Shown here piece by piece: positions 23,196 to 36,670 of a DNA stretch of 64,000 bases (positions are counted from its first letter, which is position 1; the number at the start of each line of letters is the position of its first letter). Where the stretch lies: assembly GCA_028829895.1 (NCBI GenBank), contig CM054179.1, forward strand, positions 68,340,891 to 68,404,890, in the 5' to 3' direction. Made by a program: the position numbers and the translations under genes. Source of the stretch: Sinotaia quadrata (Eukaryota; Mollusca; Gastropoda; Architaenioglossa; Viviparidae). The notes under the pieces were generated by a model. The model was given only the letters and a program-made list of their open reading frames with translations, was not told the origin of the DNA and ran no database searches.

Positions 23196-24385
23196 ACTGT
23201 CTTAATAAGCAATGTGAAAGAAGACTCATCTAAATAAATAATGTAAAAATTATAACTTTGTTGCATTCAAGTATGTAACATTTTGAATTATCATATTCGG
23301 CAATTTAACAATTAGAATTCCTCAGTGTGACGCCTAAAATTGTTGTGTACATAATGAAAGAAATAGAATTGTCGTATATATCAATTCAAAACAATATGTT
23401 GCAATTTGCAACACTCTTAGGCCACACAATATAAATTACACAAAGTCTCCTAGCCTTTTGCAGAAAGGTAAAAAATCACAATTTGCATAACCTTATTTGA
23501 AGACAACACATACATTTTCTAACCAAACAATTATCAGCCGAAGATAAATTTGATACAAATGCACACACAATGTCCATTACTTTCTCACTGATATCAAAGC
23601 TTGCCGTCAAGTATTTGACGTCGGTCGTCCATAAATATGGGAAAGATATGTATGTATAACAGCTAAGTGTCGAAAAAACAAAATCAACATATACATTTGC
23701 CAGAAAAAACAGTAGATTTGCGTCATCTCTCACCAAATGCGCGCGCGCACACACACACACACACCTAGTTCAAGCGGGAACATTAAGCATAGTCCTAACT
23801 CTTTACCAAACTCATTATCTGAGCGAAATTAAAATTCTTGTCATTTGTCATTCCTTCCCAGAAAGCCAATTAGTCACAATCTGTAATTTTACCACTAAAA
23901 TGACTTTAAAGAGCGTTATTTTACAATAACTATTATATATTCCAGCTAATGGACTTAAATTAATAAGAATCATTATTGCTGCAACATTAATGTTGCCCCT
24001 CTCCCAAATAACTGAACAGCTTATAGAGGTGTCAATTTTAAAATGAGCGCAGAATTTTCACTTGTCATTAATTCATTCCATGCATTCTGTGAACGTGGAC
24101 CCGTCACAGTCAGGGCACGACCCGTCTGAGTGGCTGCAACACTCGTAGCTTCGATTGTTGTGATGCGAGTAGTAACAGAAAGGGCGACGGTTTGGTTTTG
24201 TATGCTTTAACATCCTCACTCTTTCAGCAGACATGTTTTCAATTTTGAAGGAATGAGGCTCACCCCAAATTTTGCTGATTGTAACTAGAGAAGGATGCCG
24301 TTAAAGCTAGGCACTGTATTTGTACGCTAGCTATACAAATCAAAAGGTGTTAAGTGATGTGATGTCATCAGGAAAACCAAGGATC
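23196..24385. other. Anonymous AT-rich spacer
   Basis: Includes a short CG/CA tract at 23738-23763. The 94-codon minus frame at 23476-23760 has no recognised domain and begins in that CA tract. A slightly less AT-rich patch at 24080-24240 shows no gene. Confidence 0.5.
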
Positions 24386-24394
24386 GTCAGATAT

Positions 24395-24515
24395 ATAGGA
24401 AGATAGATGAACTGACAGATAAATAGACACATAAACATATTGATAGTTAATGTGACACATAGATACTGACAGATAAATAGACACATTAACATAGTGATAG
24501 TTAATGTGACACATC
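24395..24515. repeat. About 60-bp duplication, 2 copies
   Basis: GACAGATAAATAGACACATN followed by AACATANTGATAGTTAATGTGACACAT is repeated. It abuts the right-end sequence of element copy B. Confidence 0.85.
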
Positions 24516-26087
24516 TGGACACCCTTCACTCGTTATGATTATTATTTATTAACATTTCATAACTAATTACAAGTGATTGAGAATCTTAATTTATAGTTAT
24601 TAATACTTATCCCATAAGAAGAACGTGTCTCTCACTTAACGGAGTATAGGGTGTAGTAGAACTCAACTCTTTACACGATAATAAGATAGAGGTTTTATTG
24701 TCACATAATATTTCTGCCGGTGGAAACTTCTTACTAAAAGAGTAATAAAAATCCACCTTTTATTAATATTTAAAGATTACTCCAACATAAGGTTTCATAC
24801 ATGTGCAAGAAGGTTACTAATTTTAACAATAAATTTATTAAGTTAACAAGCAAATATACAACATATGAATTTAATCAAAGAGTGTTGACATTTACATTAC
24901 TTCACAACAAAGTTTGATTAAGCTTTAGACACTCATTCAGTTTATCTCAGCGTAGACATCAACTGTCAAATCTTCATGAATTCTCAGGACCAAATTCAAG
25001 CCTCAGTTTTCATCATATTGGCTCTCAAACAGAATTCAGAAGAATCACCTTACAGTAACACGTTTACTGATACGTTCGACAGTAACACGTTTACTGATAC
25101 GTTCGACAGTAACACTGGATACACACCAACGTGATCACCTTACAGTAACACTGGATACACACCAACGTGATCACCTTACAGTAACACTGGATACTCACCA
25201 ACGTGATCACCTTACAGTAACACTGGATACACACCAACGTGATCACCTTACAGTAACACTGGATATACACCAACGTTATCACCTTACAGTAACACTGGAT
25301 ACACACCAACGTGATCACCTTACAGTAACACTGGATACACACCAACGTGATCACCTTACAGTAACACTGGATACACACCAACGTGATCCGGTATAGTATC
25401 ACTGCAGTTTGTAACAGCTACAAGGTTCCTATTTGTTCCCCTCTGCAAAAATCAAATCAAGGACAGCACTAAGTTTCAGGTACATTTTATCTCTAAACTC
25501 CTTTCTCTCTTACACACATTCTCAACTTACAAATCCTGCAAAATATTCATTAGCCCAATACACATGCAGCTTAAGTGGTATAGCATCAATCAAAATTAAC
25601 AAAAATAATATAAAATATAATCAAATTAGTGAACAATGGATCAACTACATAATGCATTCTCCAATTAAAATCATAGGTCAATAGCAAACTTGTATGAAAT
25701 ATTTCGAAGTCCATTCTGATTTTTATCAGTTAGTTAACTTATCAGAAGATAACAATTGCCTTTAAGACCTGACTTGAGTTACTTCAAAATCAAAGTGATT
25801 AGAATATAGAACTTTCTTCAACAAAATAACTTTTGATCTATCCTAATTGGATACAATTATTATGAACAAGTGTGAGACTATTAGTCAGCAAAAATTACTC
25901 ATCCACTTGGAAACGGTTTGGATTATATCAGCAAGTTCTAGCATATTCTTTACCTGAGTTGTTATTTAACTCAACTTGCAAACACTTCATCATGTGCAGT
26001 ACCCGAAGGTCATGTCACGTTGACATTTAACAAATTATATAACAATTAAGTTTAGAAATAGGGACAGTCAAATTTACTCCACCACAG
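24508..26087 (-). mobile_element. Interspersed element family, copy B
   Basis: Reverse orientation. Read on the minus strand it starts TGTGGTGGAGTAAATTTGAC and ends near AACGAGTGAAGGGTGTCCAG. The end-proximal AATGAATATTTTGCAGGATT and AGTAAGAAGTTTCCACCGGC blocks match copies A and C. A private 36-bp array interrupts it. No coding capacity was found. Confidence 0.75.
25072..25390. repeat. 36-bp tandem repeat, about 8 copies, inside element copy B
   Basis: The unit is GATCACCTTACAGTAACACT plus GGATACACACCAACGT. The first two copies have a shorter variant, ACGTTTACTGATACGTTCGAC. The 103-codon minus frame is a 12-residue by-product. Confidence 0.96.
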
Positions 26088-26125
26088 ATAGATTGATAGA
26101 TAGATAGATATACAGACAGATAGAT

Positions 26126-26384
26126 TTAAGCTCCGAATTAAATTAATCAACTAATCTCATTATGCATGTTTGTGTTAATATTAAACAATGTCTGTATTAG
26201 TATAAACCATGTCTGTGTTACTATAAAACCATGTCTGGTTGACACAGGAAAGTACAAAGTAGACAAATGACACAGGAGCCTTTAAATTTCTCACGATTGA
26301 TTTCCAGAACTTTCTGAAGCCGTGTACTTCAAGCAAGAAAGATTCTCTTCTATTTAGAGCTAATGTGGCGACATGCGTCTCTCG
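26126..26384. other. Anonymous spacer
   Basis: Preceded by a few GATA units (26090-26125). A small triplication of ATGTCTGTNTTA/TATAAACC lies near 26180-26240. No gene was seen. Confidence 0.5.
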
Positions 26385-26585
26385 TCTCCAGTTTTCCTTC
26401 TTTATGTTGTTGGCTTTTGTCTTGAACAGCTCTGTACAAACCGCTTGTTTTCCTGCTTTATATTGTTGGCTTTTGTCTTGAACAGCTCTGTTTCAAGTGC
26501 AAAACGTCTGTGTTCAAGTGCAAAACGTCTGTGTTCAAGTGCAAAACGTCTGTGTTCAAGTGCAAAATGTCTGTTCAAGTATTAA
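26385..26585. repeat. Duplication plus 21-bp tandem repeat
   Basis: TTGTTGGCTTTTGTCTTGAA plus CAGCTCTGT occurs twice. It is followed by about five copies of the 21-bp unit GTGTTCAAGTGCAAAACGTC plus T. Confidence 0.93.
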
Positions 26586-26849
26586 ACCTTGATTTTCACA
26601 ATGGCGGTTTACGATCTTCAATTTCTAATTTGTATGTGCTGACTTTATAATAACTGCCATTGAGAAATACAGAAACTGGTCTTGCTTTGAAAAATAAACA
26701 CAACTGTATTCCCCCACCCATCTACGGTTCAGAAAATTATTTATTTCTCAGAAATTTTACATAATTCGAATGCATATTTTGTCCTAAACATTAGCCTTCA
26801 TGCCCAATCACTATCTATTCAGTGTTAATTATGTAAATCAACTTATGGC

Positions 26850-27120
26850 TATTTGCACAGCGTCATGATTCAGTTAGTCTTACTCACAACACGCTATTGA
26901 TATTTGCACTGCGTTATGACTAAGTTTTATTTACACCATGTTATGGGTTATGGCTATTTGCGCAACATTATGACTAAGTCTTATACCACATTATGGCTAT
27001 TTGCAAAGCGCTATGACTTTAAGCCGTACTCACACCACTTTGTGGCTATTTGCACAGTGTTGTGACTAAGTCTTACACCACATTATGGCTATTTGCAAAG
27101 CGTTATGACTAAACATACTT
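26850..27120. repeat. About 45-bp degenerate tandem repeat, about 6 copies
   Basis: The unit contains TTATGGCTATTTGCACAGCG and TTATGACTAAGTCTTA with variable CTCACACCAC endings. Confidence 0.85.
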
Positions 27121-27249
27121 AACATAGAAATGACTGCTTGTAAGGTTGTCTAAATAAAGTATTGTCTATTCACATATCCACATTCTAACAATACCATTTT
27201 TACATCTCAGTAAGAAATTAGTGTAGACACTTATAAATATGCAGACACA

Positions 27250-27652
<403 letters not shown>

Positions 27653-27948
27653 GAATATGCTCACTTCCATGTTCACTAATTAATTTATCAAATTGTGTAT
27701 TTGCATCGCCTGTGTTCTTTTCATTATTTGCTGTGATGTATCCTTACAGAAGATTTGTTATTTCCCCCACTACAACATATTTTAGAAATGCGGTTTGATT
27801 AAAAAAAAAAATAGCAATTCATCACAGAGTGCAGAGAGCATGCTATGTCACTCGTTGTTGTCATGGGCCGAACGAGTTTGCAAGGTTATCAAATAGCACT
27901 GAGTAATTCACAGGCAGTCGATACTTTGGATTGAATTTTTGTGTAATA
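27653..27948. other. Anonymous spacer between microsatellites
   Basis: Includes an A12-type run at about 27801. Nothing else was seen. Confidence 0.5.
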
Positions 27949-27949
27949 T

Positions 27950-28013
<64 letters not shown>

Positions 28014-28040
28014 TTTCTTCTTTCTTTCTTTCTTTCTTAC
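27950..28040. repeat. (TTTC)n microsatellite
   Basis: About 20 TTTC units, one TTTTTC/TTC interruption near 28011-28021. Confidence 0.97.
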
Positions 28041-28114
28041 TACTATTTTACTAATGTTTATAATTTCTTCTCCGCAGAAAAGCGTAGTGTTAATTAATTT
28101 AAAACACATACAAA

Positions 28115-28224
28115 ATAAGTGTAATAAACAACTACTACAACTAATAATAGTAATAACAACATAAATATACAACTACTACAACTAATAATAATAATAATAA
28201 CAACATAAATAGACAACTACTACA

Positions 28225-28256
<32 letters not shown>

Positions 28257-28348
28257 GAACAAAAATATATAACTACTACAACTAATAATAATAATACTAA
28301 TAATATAAATATACAACTACTACAACTAATAATAATAACAACATCTCT
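28115..28348. repeat. ACT/AAT trinucleotide-rich tandem repeat, about 4 units
   Basis: Units of about 50-60 bp containing ATACAACTACTACAACTAAT then (AAT)n and AACATAAAT. One copy has (CTA)8. Confidence 0.9.
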
Positions 28349-28524
28349 ATAGGGAACTTCTTAAGTTCTTTGATGTCGCAAACGTTTACAACACTTAATA
28401 TATACAACCAATGAGAAACATTTCAGAGCGTACTTAAAGGGACCAGAGTTAGGAAGGAAGAGATCAATGGAGAAAAGAAAGAATGACAATAGATCTATAC
28501 AGTCTAGATTGTTACATGTAGTGA

Positions 28525-28850
28525 AAGCGTTGCAGATAGATCATTAGAGTGAAGATTAATTCATATAACTAAAGCGTTGCAAATACGTCAAGACAGATTT
28601 TTATCATGTAACGAAAACGATGCAGATAGATCAGAGCGAAGATTGTTTCATTTAACGAAAGCATGTAAATGCATTATTAGAGCAAAGATTGCTTCATTTA
28701 ACGAAAGCATGTAAATGCATTATTAGAGCGAAGATTGCTTCATTTAACGAAAGCATGTAAATGCATTATTAGAGCAAAGATTGTTTCATTTAACGAAAGC
28801 ATGTAAATGCATTATTAGAGCGAAGATTGTTTCATCTAACGAAAGCAATG
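28525..28850. repeat. 46-bp tandem repeat, about 7 copies
   Basis: The unit contains ATTATTAGAGCGAAGATTGN and TTCATTTAACGAAAGCATGT plus AAATGC. The left copies are degenerate and the right copies nearly identical. Confidence 0.93.
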
Positions 28851-29504
28851 CATAATTTTGTAGGAGCGCTCTTGACTGTTGTGAGAGCTGATTTACATAT
28901 CTTAAATCAGATCAGTCAATATGGAAGGACTCCGATAATTTTGGCCAAAATCTTCTTTAAGTGCTTGATTTGATTCTGTTTTCTTGTTTACACGTATACT
29001 CTAAACATTCGCATTTTATTTTTTGTATTTTCATCACTAATATTATATTCATCATATACAAAAACAGTCGAAGTAAGGCAGTAAACACATATAAACTTTC
29101 ACAGATGTGAAATTAGTTTCACTTCACTTTCTTTCGTTTCGCTATCTGCTTTTTAATGCTCCTTTCGCCTTTGTTTCTTTGGTTGTGTTACAGCCTTTAT
29201 GTCTGCTTTGTATTTTCTTCTAGAGGATGTGCGGTGTTTCCTCCCCTCAGCCAGCTTACTCTATTCTTTCCCTTTGGTTTCTCATGGCAGTAAAGTTATA
29301 ACAGTGGAAACTTGCTCGGAAAAATATATCAGGTGACATGGAGACAGGAGGCATATTTCCCAAGTATGAAGAGCTATGTATGTCGTGGAAAGCCTGCGAA
29401 GTACCTTAGTTACGTCCCTTCGCCTACTCTTCGCAAGTGTTCAATCACCTCAAGCTCTGCGGGTGTACTCTTCTGCTAAGGAGGAAAGAATGCCAAGACG
29501 CTAA
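28851..29504. other. Anonymous spacer
   Basis: Moderate GC at 29200-29500. A pyrimidine-rich run ends in CAG at about 29288, but no open frame follows. No gene was recognised. Confidence 0.45.
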
Positions 29505-29578
29505 AAGTGGCTCTGAAGTAGGGATTCAAATAGTAGCGAACCGCATTAGCCATCTAGTTATGGCGATAATTTCAGAAT
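29505..29578 (-). repeat. Possible tRNA-derived SINE head
   Basis: On the minus strand TGGCTAATGCGG resembles a pol III A box, and 16 bases downstream ATTTGAATCC resembles a B box (GRTTCRANTCC). The spacing is shorter than in most tRNAs. No SINE tail was identified and only one copy is seen here. Confidence 0.3.
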
Positions 29579-29824
29579 GTTGTCATTTTTGAACAACCCA
29601 GAGAAAAAATATAAAATAAAATGACAAAATCCCAACTCTCTGAAGAAAGAGCTCGATAACGCGATCGGTAACACACAGAGAAGACTGCGTCCTGAGATGT
29701 ATTTATTGTGTTTATTGGGATAATGCAGCAAACTGTTGGTTTTTGTGGTATATTACGCCATTTAGTGCATGAGTAGCGTTTTGACTAAAAGGATCCGCAT
29801 CCGTCTCTAGGAGAAGAAACGCTA

Positions 29825-30150
29825 TGCACGTAAATAATCGGCCGAGTGACCCAATCTAAATATTATGACACTTCTAACGTAAATAATCGGCCGAGCGACC
29901 AAATCTAAACATCGTGACACTTCTAACGTAAATAATCGGCCGAGCGACCCAATCTAAACATCATGACATACTTCTAACGTAAATATATAATCGGTCGAGC
30001 GACCCAATCTAAACATCATGACACTTCTAACGTAAATAATCGGCCGAGCGACCCAATCTAAATATTATGACATATTTCTAACGTAAATAATCGGCCGAGC
30101 GACCCAATCTAAACATCATGACATACTTCTAAAGTAAATAATGCATTTAA
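29825..30150. repeat. 49-bp tandem repeat, 7 copies
   Basis: The unit contains ACGTAAATAATCGGCCGAGC and GACCCAATCTAAACATCATG plus ACACTTCTA. It includes the palindrome CGGCCG. Some copies have ACATACTTCTA. Confidence 0.96.
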
Positions 30151-30365
30151 TACTCTTTCCTCTAGTTGACTCTGTGCAGACTCACTTCGTTCACATGATA
30201 GATTATACATCATCTACGAAAAAATAACTGAAACAAGATTATTCTTAACTGAACGAACGTACCGTGTTCTTATGTGGGTACTAAAGCACGATTGATGATA
30301 AATATTATGAAATTAAATCAATATAACAATGTAACAATTTAACTTACGATGATTATCTAGCCCAT

Positions 30366-30435
30366 TTTACTCGGAGTGTTGCTGTCGGAGTGTTGCTGTC
30401 GGAGTGTTGCTGTCGGTGTGTTGCTGTCGGTGTGT
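30366..30435. repeat. 14-bp tandem repeat, about 5 copies
   Basis: The unit is TGTTGCTGTCGGAG, with GGTG replacing GGAG in the later copies. Confidence 0.92.
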
Positions 30436-30539
30436 TGGAGAAAAAATGTCGTGGCAGTATATTCACACAATTATTCAGCATAGACTTTTTAAAAGATCAG
30501 CACTTAGACCTCTTGAAATTCTGTAGCGTTTTAGCAGTT

Positions 30540-30678
30540 GCATAATTGTTGTCAAGATGCACATAATTGTTGTCAAGATGCACATAATTGTTGTCAAGAT
30601 GCACATAATTGTTGTCAAGATGCACATAATTGTTGTCAAGATGCACATAATTGTTGTCAAGATGCACATAATTCTTTA
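30540..30678. repeat. 21-bp tandem repeat, about 6 copies
   Basis: The unit is GCACATAATTGTTGTCAAGA plus T, nearly perfect. The open minus frames are seven-residue by-products. Confidence 0.97.
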
Positions 30679-31220
30679 TGACCACATGTAAACAGCTGCA
30701 CAAACTTTCTTCCCCGCCTCCCTTTTACTTTTCTAATCTATAAGGTATTATTAGGGATTGTGCACGGTTCTCAACAATGTAAACCTAGTTTAAAATCTAC
30801 AAGAATTGCCGGCATCCTAAGAACTCGCTAAAAACATTTTGATTCGAAGTGTTCTGAAACTCGAAACTCATTAATTCCTGTGTATGGCTGGTGATTGGTG
30901 TTGGGTGTCGGGTAGCAGTTTGAGTTGATTTTGACTCAATCAAACGGAATTCAGACACGTTTCCCAGAATCTTTACAATCATAAGAGAACAGGAATCCAG
31001 CCACTAAGAGGCGATGACCACAACAAAGGCCGCCTCTCAAGTAGGCGAGGGTCGGGGAAAATAAGAGAAAAGAATAAAATAAAATAAAACTCTGCGAATC
31101 CTTATGTGTTCCAGAATCTGATTAAGTGACGTCAAAAAGTGCTACATGCCAAATGGAAAGAAGCGAAAGGGAAACAAACATAAACTATTCGAAATAAAAC
31201 AGAAATGCATTAAATGAAAG
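30679..31220. other. Anonymous spacer
   Basis: Unique sequence with a (AAAAT)n-like patch near 31070-31090. A 61-codon minus frame at 30797-30982 is not recognised. Confidence 0.45.
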
Positions 31221-31340
31221 ATTGTGTAGTGTGGTAAGGCCCCAATAGAAAGACTGTAATGACAGCAATTTTATAGAATCATTGTGTAGTGTGGTAAGGC
31301 CCCATAGAAAGACTGTAATGACAGCAATTTTATAGAATGA
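31221..31340. repeat. 60-bp duplication, 2 copies
   Basis: ATTGTGTAGTGTGGTAAGGC with the following 40 bases is repeated at 31281 with one deleted A. Confidence 0.93.
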
Positions 31341-32036
31341 TAGTCTGCTTCACAGGGCAGTTTAAGGAAGAATGCTAATTCACTTAGTGGAGAAAGAAAA
31401 TATTATGTTTACACTGATGAGTATAGAAAATTTGTTTTGCACACAATGGGTCATAAACGTTACATGTACACGTTGGAAGATAGGGTAATATTGCTTTACA
31501 TTGTGAATACTAATATTACATGAACACTTTGAATCATAGAGAATATTTCATATACAATAAGGAACTTAGAAAATGTTTTTTTGTACGGTGAGCCATAGAG
31601 TATTGCTACATGCTCACACAATGAGATACCGAGTCATGTTCCATACACGCAGTAGATCAGAGAACAACGATCCCGGAACACGCTATAAATCATAGAACGT
31701 TTCAATCACAACGAGGAAAATAGTTTTACACTATTTTAGACTATTTTAGACTATTTTACACTATCATAGATTTATGTTACATTCATACAGCGGATCATCC
31801 GGTAAAGTTACGTGCACAGAGTGTATCAGAGAGTAATCTTAAATTCTGTTGACGGATCGTAGATTGTTTCATCCACAGGACAGATCATAAACGTTATACT
31901 TGTAACCATAGAATATAATTTTTAAATCGAAGGACGTATCCTAGAATATGGTTACTAGCACATGTTTGATCTCTACACACTAACGCTGTTTGAACGATTT
32001 TGCTGCACGTGCAATAAACACCTAATGCATTTGAGA
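31341..32036. other. Anonymous spacer with loose periodicity
   Basis: CATAGA- or CATAAACGTTACAT-type phrases recur every 40-60 bases (31430-31900), suggesting a very old array. ACTATTTTAG is repeated three times near 31730. Confidence 0.5.
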
Positions 32037-32160
32037 TGTCAAATATGTCGTTACTATGGACAGAACCCTCAAACACGCTTGCCCACACAGCCTCGCCAAA
32101 TATGTCGTTACTATGGACAGAACCCTTAAACACGCTTGCCCACACAGCCTCGCCAAATAT
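32037..32160. repeat. 57-bp duplication, 2 copies
   Basis: CAAATATGTCGTTACTATGG and the following sequence occur at 32040 and 32097. The repeated 19-residue minus frame is a by-product. Confidence 0.93.
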
Positions 32161-32226
32161 CACGCAACATGCTGAGAAAGGAGAAGATATGGTTTTGAAG
32201 TAATACTAAATGAATTCCAGCAATCG

Positions 32227-32455
32227 ATTGTGTTCAATCACAATTAATATCATTACAGAAACACTAACTATTGTGTTCAATCACAATTAATATCATTACA
32301 GAAACACTAACTATTGTGTTCAATCACAATTAATATCATTACAGAAACACTCACTATTGTGTTCAATCACAATTAATATCATTACAGAAACACTCACTAT
32401 TGTGTTCAATCACAATTAATATCATTAGAGAAATACTCACTATTGTGTTACTTGT
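32227..32455. repeat. 43-bp tandem repeat, 5 copies
   Basis: The unit contains TTGTGTTCAATCACAATTAA and TATCATTACAGAAACACTAA. Confidence 0.96.
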
Positions 32456-34399
32456 TATTAACACGGACGATGAAAACAGCTGTTGAAAATATTGTTCATA
32501 ATAGCTAAGAGGTAGAATGAATCTTACTGAAGCTGACCACCTAAAAATAGCTCGAAACAATGAAATATTATAAAAGGATCAAACACTTCCAATGTAAATA
32601 AAATCATTTGATGTATCGTACCTCAATCAGTGATGGTGCACACATAAAATGAAAGAATTCAAGCAATTTTTGCGGACGAATTCAACATTTGGTGACGTGA
32701 AATAGAAAGAATTCAACTTTGTGGAAAGGAAGGAAGCACAACAGAACTATGAAAATGACACAATAGTATTTTGAAGGAGGTATAACTACACTTTGCAGGA
32801 GGTACGATAACACCATGCAAGAGGTACAACAGCGCTCTGAAAGATGTACAACTAAATTGTCATGGGATAATGGGCAAATTATGCCTGTTTTACTAACTAA
32901 AGTTTTATCTTCATTTATTTATTAAATTCTTTGATGTTTTCATTTTTTGCATTATACCTTTCTTTATGCTGGTGACTGCGACTGGGTGATGTAATTGCAG
33001 TGTCATGCCATAAGCAAATTACTGAATTTTTACTGAAAGTCGTGGGTGTGTTAAAAGGGATGTCAGTCACTATAAGCAGATTATGAACTATGCTTGAATG
33101 GTTGTAGGGAGGGGTTGTTGTTCAAGCCTGACACTCGATAGCCTTGGTTAACGGAGTTTTCCCGCCACTGATTTATCGATTTACATAAATAACGAGAGAA
33201 TCAAATTGGGAATTTGTTCACGATTAAACTTTGCCTAACTGACAGAGGCTGCATTTATTTCTGTGAATCGAAGATAAACAAGGTAACATCAATTTCTTTA
33301 ATACCTATTAATTGTATTTTATTAAGAATGTTGTAGTGAGATCTTGTATTTTCTTTTTATTGTGATTGATATGCATTTTTGCTATTATTTCCTGATGTGA
33401 TGGCCAGAGAATAGAATGAAATCAAGTTAACATGTGTTCCATAATTTGTAATAATTTACTGAGATGTATAATATTGTTGTGGGATACTACTTCATCTCCA
33501 CTGAAGCAAATATTAATTTGACAATTGTAAAACGCATGTGCGCATTTGAAACATTTTCGTAATAATCGCAACCCACATGTGCATGGTGATATATCTATAT
33601 TTCTAATTGTAACATACATGTGCATGGTTTAGACCATTTCTAGTTTCATTGTAGAAATATGAAATGAGATGTTGCCATTACGTATGGATCGGCGAATTGT
33701 AGGTTCATTGCTCAAGGAAATAATTATTATTGTTTCAGATTGGGTTTCAGTTTTGGCATTTCAGTCGATGTTTGTGTTCTATGGCCGTTGAGCTAAGAAC
33801 TTAATGCTGAGGTGTGCTATTCATGCGAGACAAGTTAAGTGAAGTCCAAAGTCAGCCAAATTATTCAACAACGGATTGTTGATGTGTGAGTTGCCAAAGG
33901 ACCCTTCTACCAACTGAAGACACAGATAAGTGGGCGTCTGACAAGCTTTGAGATCATAATTTGTGTTACGATTCGTATAAACATTCAAAGACAGAATAGT
34001 TGGCCTGGATGACCTTCGTATTTATATGTATTGATTTATGGATTCACTACTTTGTTAAATATTAAAATTTTATATTTTTGTTATCATAATAACTGAATTT
34101 GACTAATTATTAGTGAGATAAAGATTAAAGGAGAATTGGGCAAAGGGCAGAGCAGTGCAAATGATTTTGTATGCATAATTAGTCGTTATTAGGATAATGT
34201 GTCCAATATACGCAATATTACACACATTCATCTGTCACTATAATTAATATATAAACCGAGATAATTAATATGAGGAGACTGAAGGGTGAGTCTGGCAACC
34301 AGTTTGTCATCAGCATAGGTGTAACATTAAAACTAACAACCTTTAAATCCTCATGCCGAGACAGGATCTTTAAACAAAAGCTGGAATGTAACAAACACA
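32456..34399. other. Long anonymous AT-rich spacer
   Basis: Unique DNA apart from a degenerate AGGAGGTACAAC-type repeat at 32770-32860, which resembles the 33-bp array at 34.4 kb, and a short CATACATGTGCATGGT duplication at about 33570-33630. No exon was recognised. Confidence 0.5.
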
Positions 34400-34402
34400 A
34401 CG

Positions 34403-34545
34403 AACGAGGTACAAAGCACTATGAAGGAGAATATGAAAGAGGTACAAAGCACTATGAAGGAGAATATGAAAGAGGTACAAAGCACTATGAAGGAGAATAT
34501 GAGTACAAAGCACTATGAAGGAGAATATGAAAGAGGTACAACTAT
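34403..34545. repeat. 33-bp tandem repeat, about 4 copies
   Basis: The unit is GAAAGAGGTACAAAGCACTA plus TGAAGGAGAATAT. The last complete copy lacks GAAAGAG. Confidence 0.94.
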
Positions 34546-35390
34546 ACTAAGAAGAAGGCACAACAGCATATGAAATAATGCAGCACCATGCTATGGTGTA
34601 TTTTAATACGAATTTACTTTGTTGCTACAGCAAAATTTGCGAACAGTATTTCAGAAATTATGTGTGATCGATAAGCGACATAAGCAAGTGAACAGAAGAG
34701 GCAATTCAAAAGGAAAATAAATATATAAATTATGTCTTCAGTGAATTCAAATAGACACTTTCCAGCATCTCTATTGTTCTTTTTATTAAATATTAATTCT
34801 CGAAAATTATATACTGGTTCCTGCAGTATGACACTGCTGCAGTTGATAAACTTAAGAGAGACCAAATTACATTTACAGTTCTCAACGATTGGTAACGAAA
34901 ATCTGTCATAACCTTTACTAAATATCACACAACACAGAGAACAATGTTCGGAGCCAAAGGGATGCATCCACTAAATGACATTTGATATTCTTTTCTTCTT
35001 TTAATTAGTAAATGATTCAGGAACATACCCCGCTCAGTTGCCAAAGGCAAAGACACACAGAAGAACGATAACTCAAGTGCTCCGTTGTCGCCCTTTGAAG
35101 ACCTTTTCTTTGCGACAAAAAATAATATTGATTAAATAATAGAATTAAGGTGCTTCTTCCTGTATTTACACTACATCATGAGTATAAGATAAAAATCAAT
35201 CGTGCTAACTGGGAAATACAATACAATTATTAAAGGTGATTATCGTGTTCCATTTTGTGTCTTTCAATTTTATTCACTTTCTTCTTTCACGCGGTCTTCC
35301 GGAATTTCTTAAGAAATTGTTGCTTACTCACATAAAAATAAATAGGTGATTGCACGTTGAACGACTGATAACATTTATAAACTAATATTA
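34546..35390. other. Anonymous spacer with an unassigned minus-strand frame
   Basis: A 117-codon ATG-initiated frame at 34614-34967 (minus) is not a tandem repeat. It has seven Cys and a hydrophobic segment near its C-terminus but matches no family I recognise, and I treat it as probably fortuitous. Confidence 0.35.
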
Positions 35391-35620
<230 letters not shown>

Positions 35621-36448
35621 GTGGATTTCGAATATCTATATGTGAGTATATTGCACTGAATGTATAGTGTCATGCACAGTTATAATGTTTGTATGCTTAT
35701 ATATACAACCATAATATTTATTTGAACGTTTCAAGGATGTAAGAAGATAACGTAGTATAGAGCAATTATAAAAGAAAATATTACAAATAGATTAACGAAT
35801 TATTTTAACTGAACTTAGAAGACTACTCTATGTTTATAAAGTGCTACACATGTCTTTTAGGAAAGCTACGTAAAATTAACGCCACACTAAATGAAATAAA
35901 CAAACTGTTGTATAATGAGGTGCTAACACCCCATACATTGGCACTAATTTCAGAAACCAGTGGACAGTGGCTTCGGGCGAAATTAGTAGAATGCGGAAAC
36001 CTGACTGGAATTGTATCGCAGAAGATAATATACAGTTGCCTTAGAGACAGACTTCATACGTACATGCTATTTTTAAAACTTTGCGTCAAGAAGATTATTT
36101 TGTTGGGCAACCGATAACTTAAACAGTAAAAATAAAATTAAATTCGATAAAGTTCTCTATATCTCTAATAGTTGCGCAAATTGTTTGACTCAAAGCTGTG
36201 AACATCATGGACTACACTGTCGAGTCCGCTAGGCTACCTCGCTTTTCTGCGAAAAGCAGAAAGCTAACTTCGAAATAATTAAACAAGAAGCTTGGGGCAG
36301 TCATTTCTTTGAATAAGTTATTTCTGCCATTACGAGTTTATAGCTCAAAGATATTATTTATTTCGTGTTTGCTTAGTGAAGGAGAGAGCGATTTCTAAAT
36401 TGTTTTCGATATGTATTTAAGGCACGAAATGTTGAACGCTTCCAAATG
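35621..36448. other. Anonymous spacer with a possible open frame
   Basis: A plus frame of 95 codons at 35830-36117 is preceded by a weak acceptor-like ACATGTCTTTTAG. Its sequence is not repetitive and is not recognised. No start or donor context supports a gene call. Confidence 0.35.
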
Positions 36449-36670
36449 TATCTGTCTTTAAGAAATCTCCTTGTAAAGAGATTATTTTTAAACGTAACTA
36501 ACAAATGCGAAGTGAAGAAATGTATCTGTCTTTAAGAAATCTCCTTGTAAAGAGATTATTTTTAAACGTAACTAACAAATGCGAAGTGAAGAAATGTATC
36601 TGTCTTTAAGAAATCCCTTTGTAAAGAGATTATTTTTAAACGTAACTAACAAATGCGAAGTGAAGAAATG
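36449..36670. repeat. 74-bp tandem repeat with internal hairpin, 3 copies
   Basis: The unit contains GAAATGTATCTGTCTTTAAG and AAATCTCCTTGTAAAGAGAT, in which AATCTC and GAGATT can pair across CTTGTAAA. Confidence 0.95.

Noticed and set aside
34614..34967. 117-codon minus-strand frame
   Set aside because: Non-repetitive and ATG-initiated, but no recognised family, no splice or promoter context and AT-rich codons; plausible by chance in this much DNA.
35830..36117. 95-codon plus-strand frame
   Set aside because: Not recognised; the acceptor-like site in front is weak and no donor or partner exon is evident.
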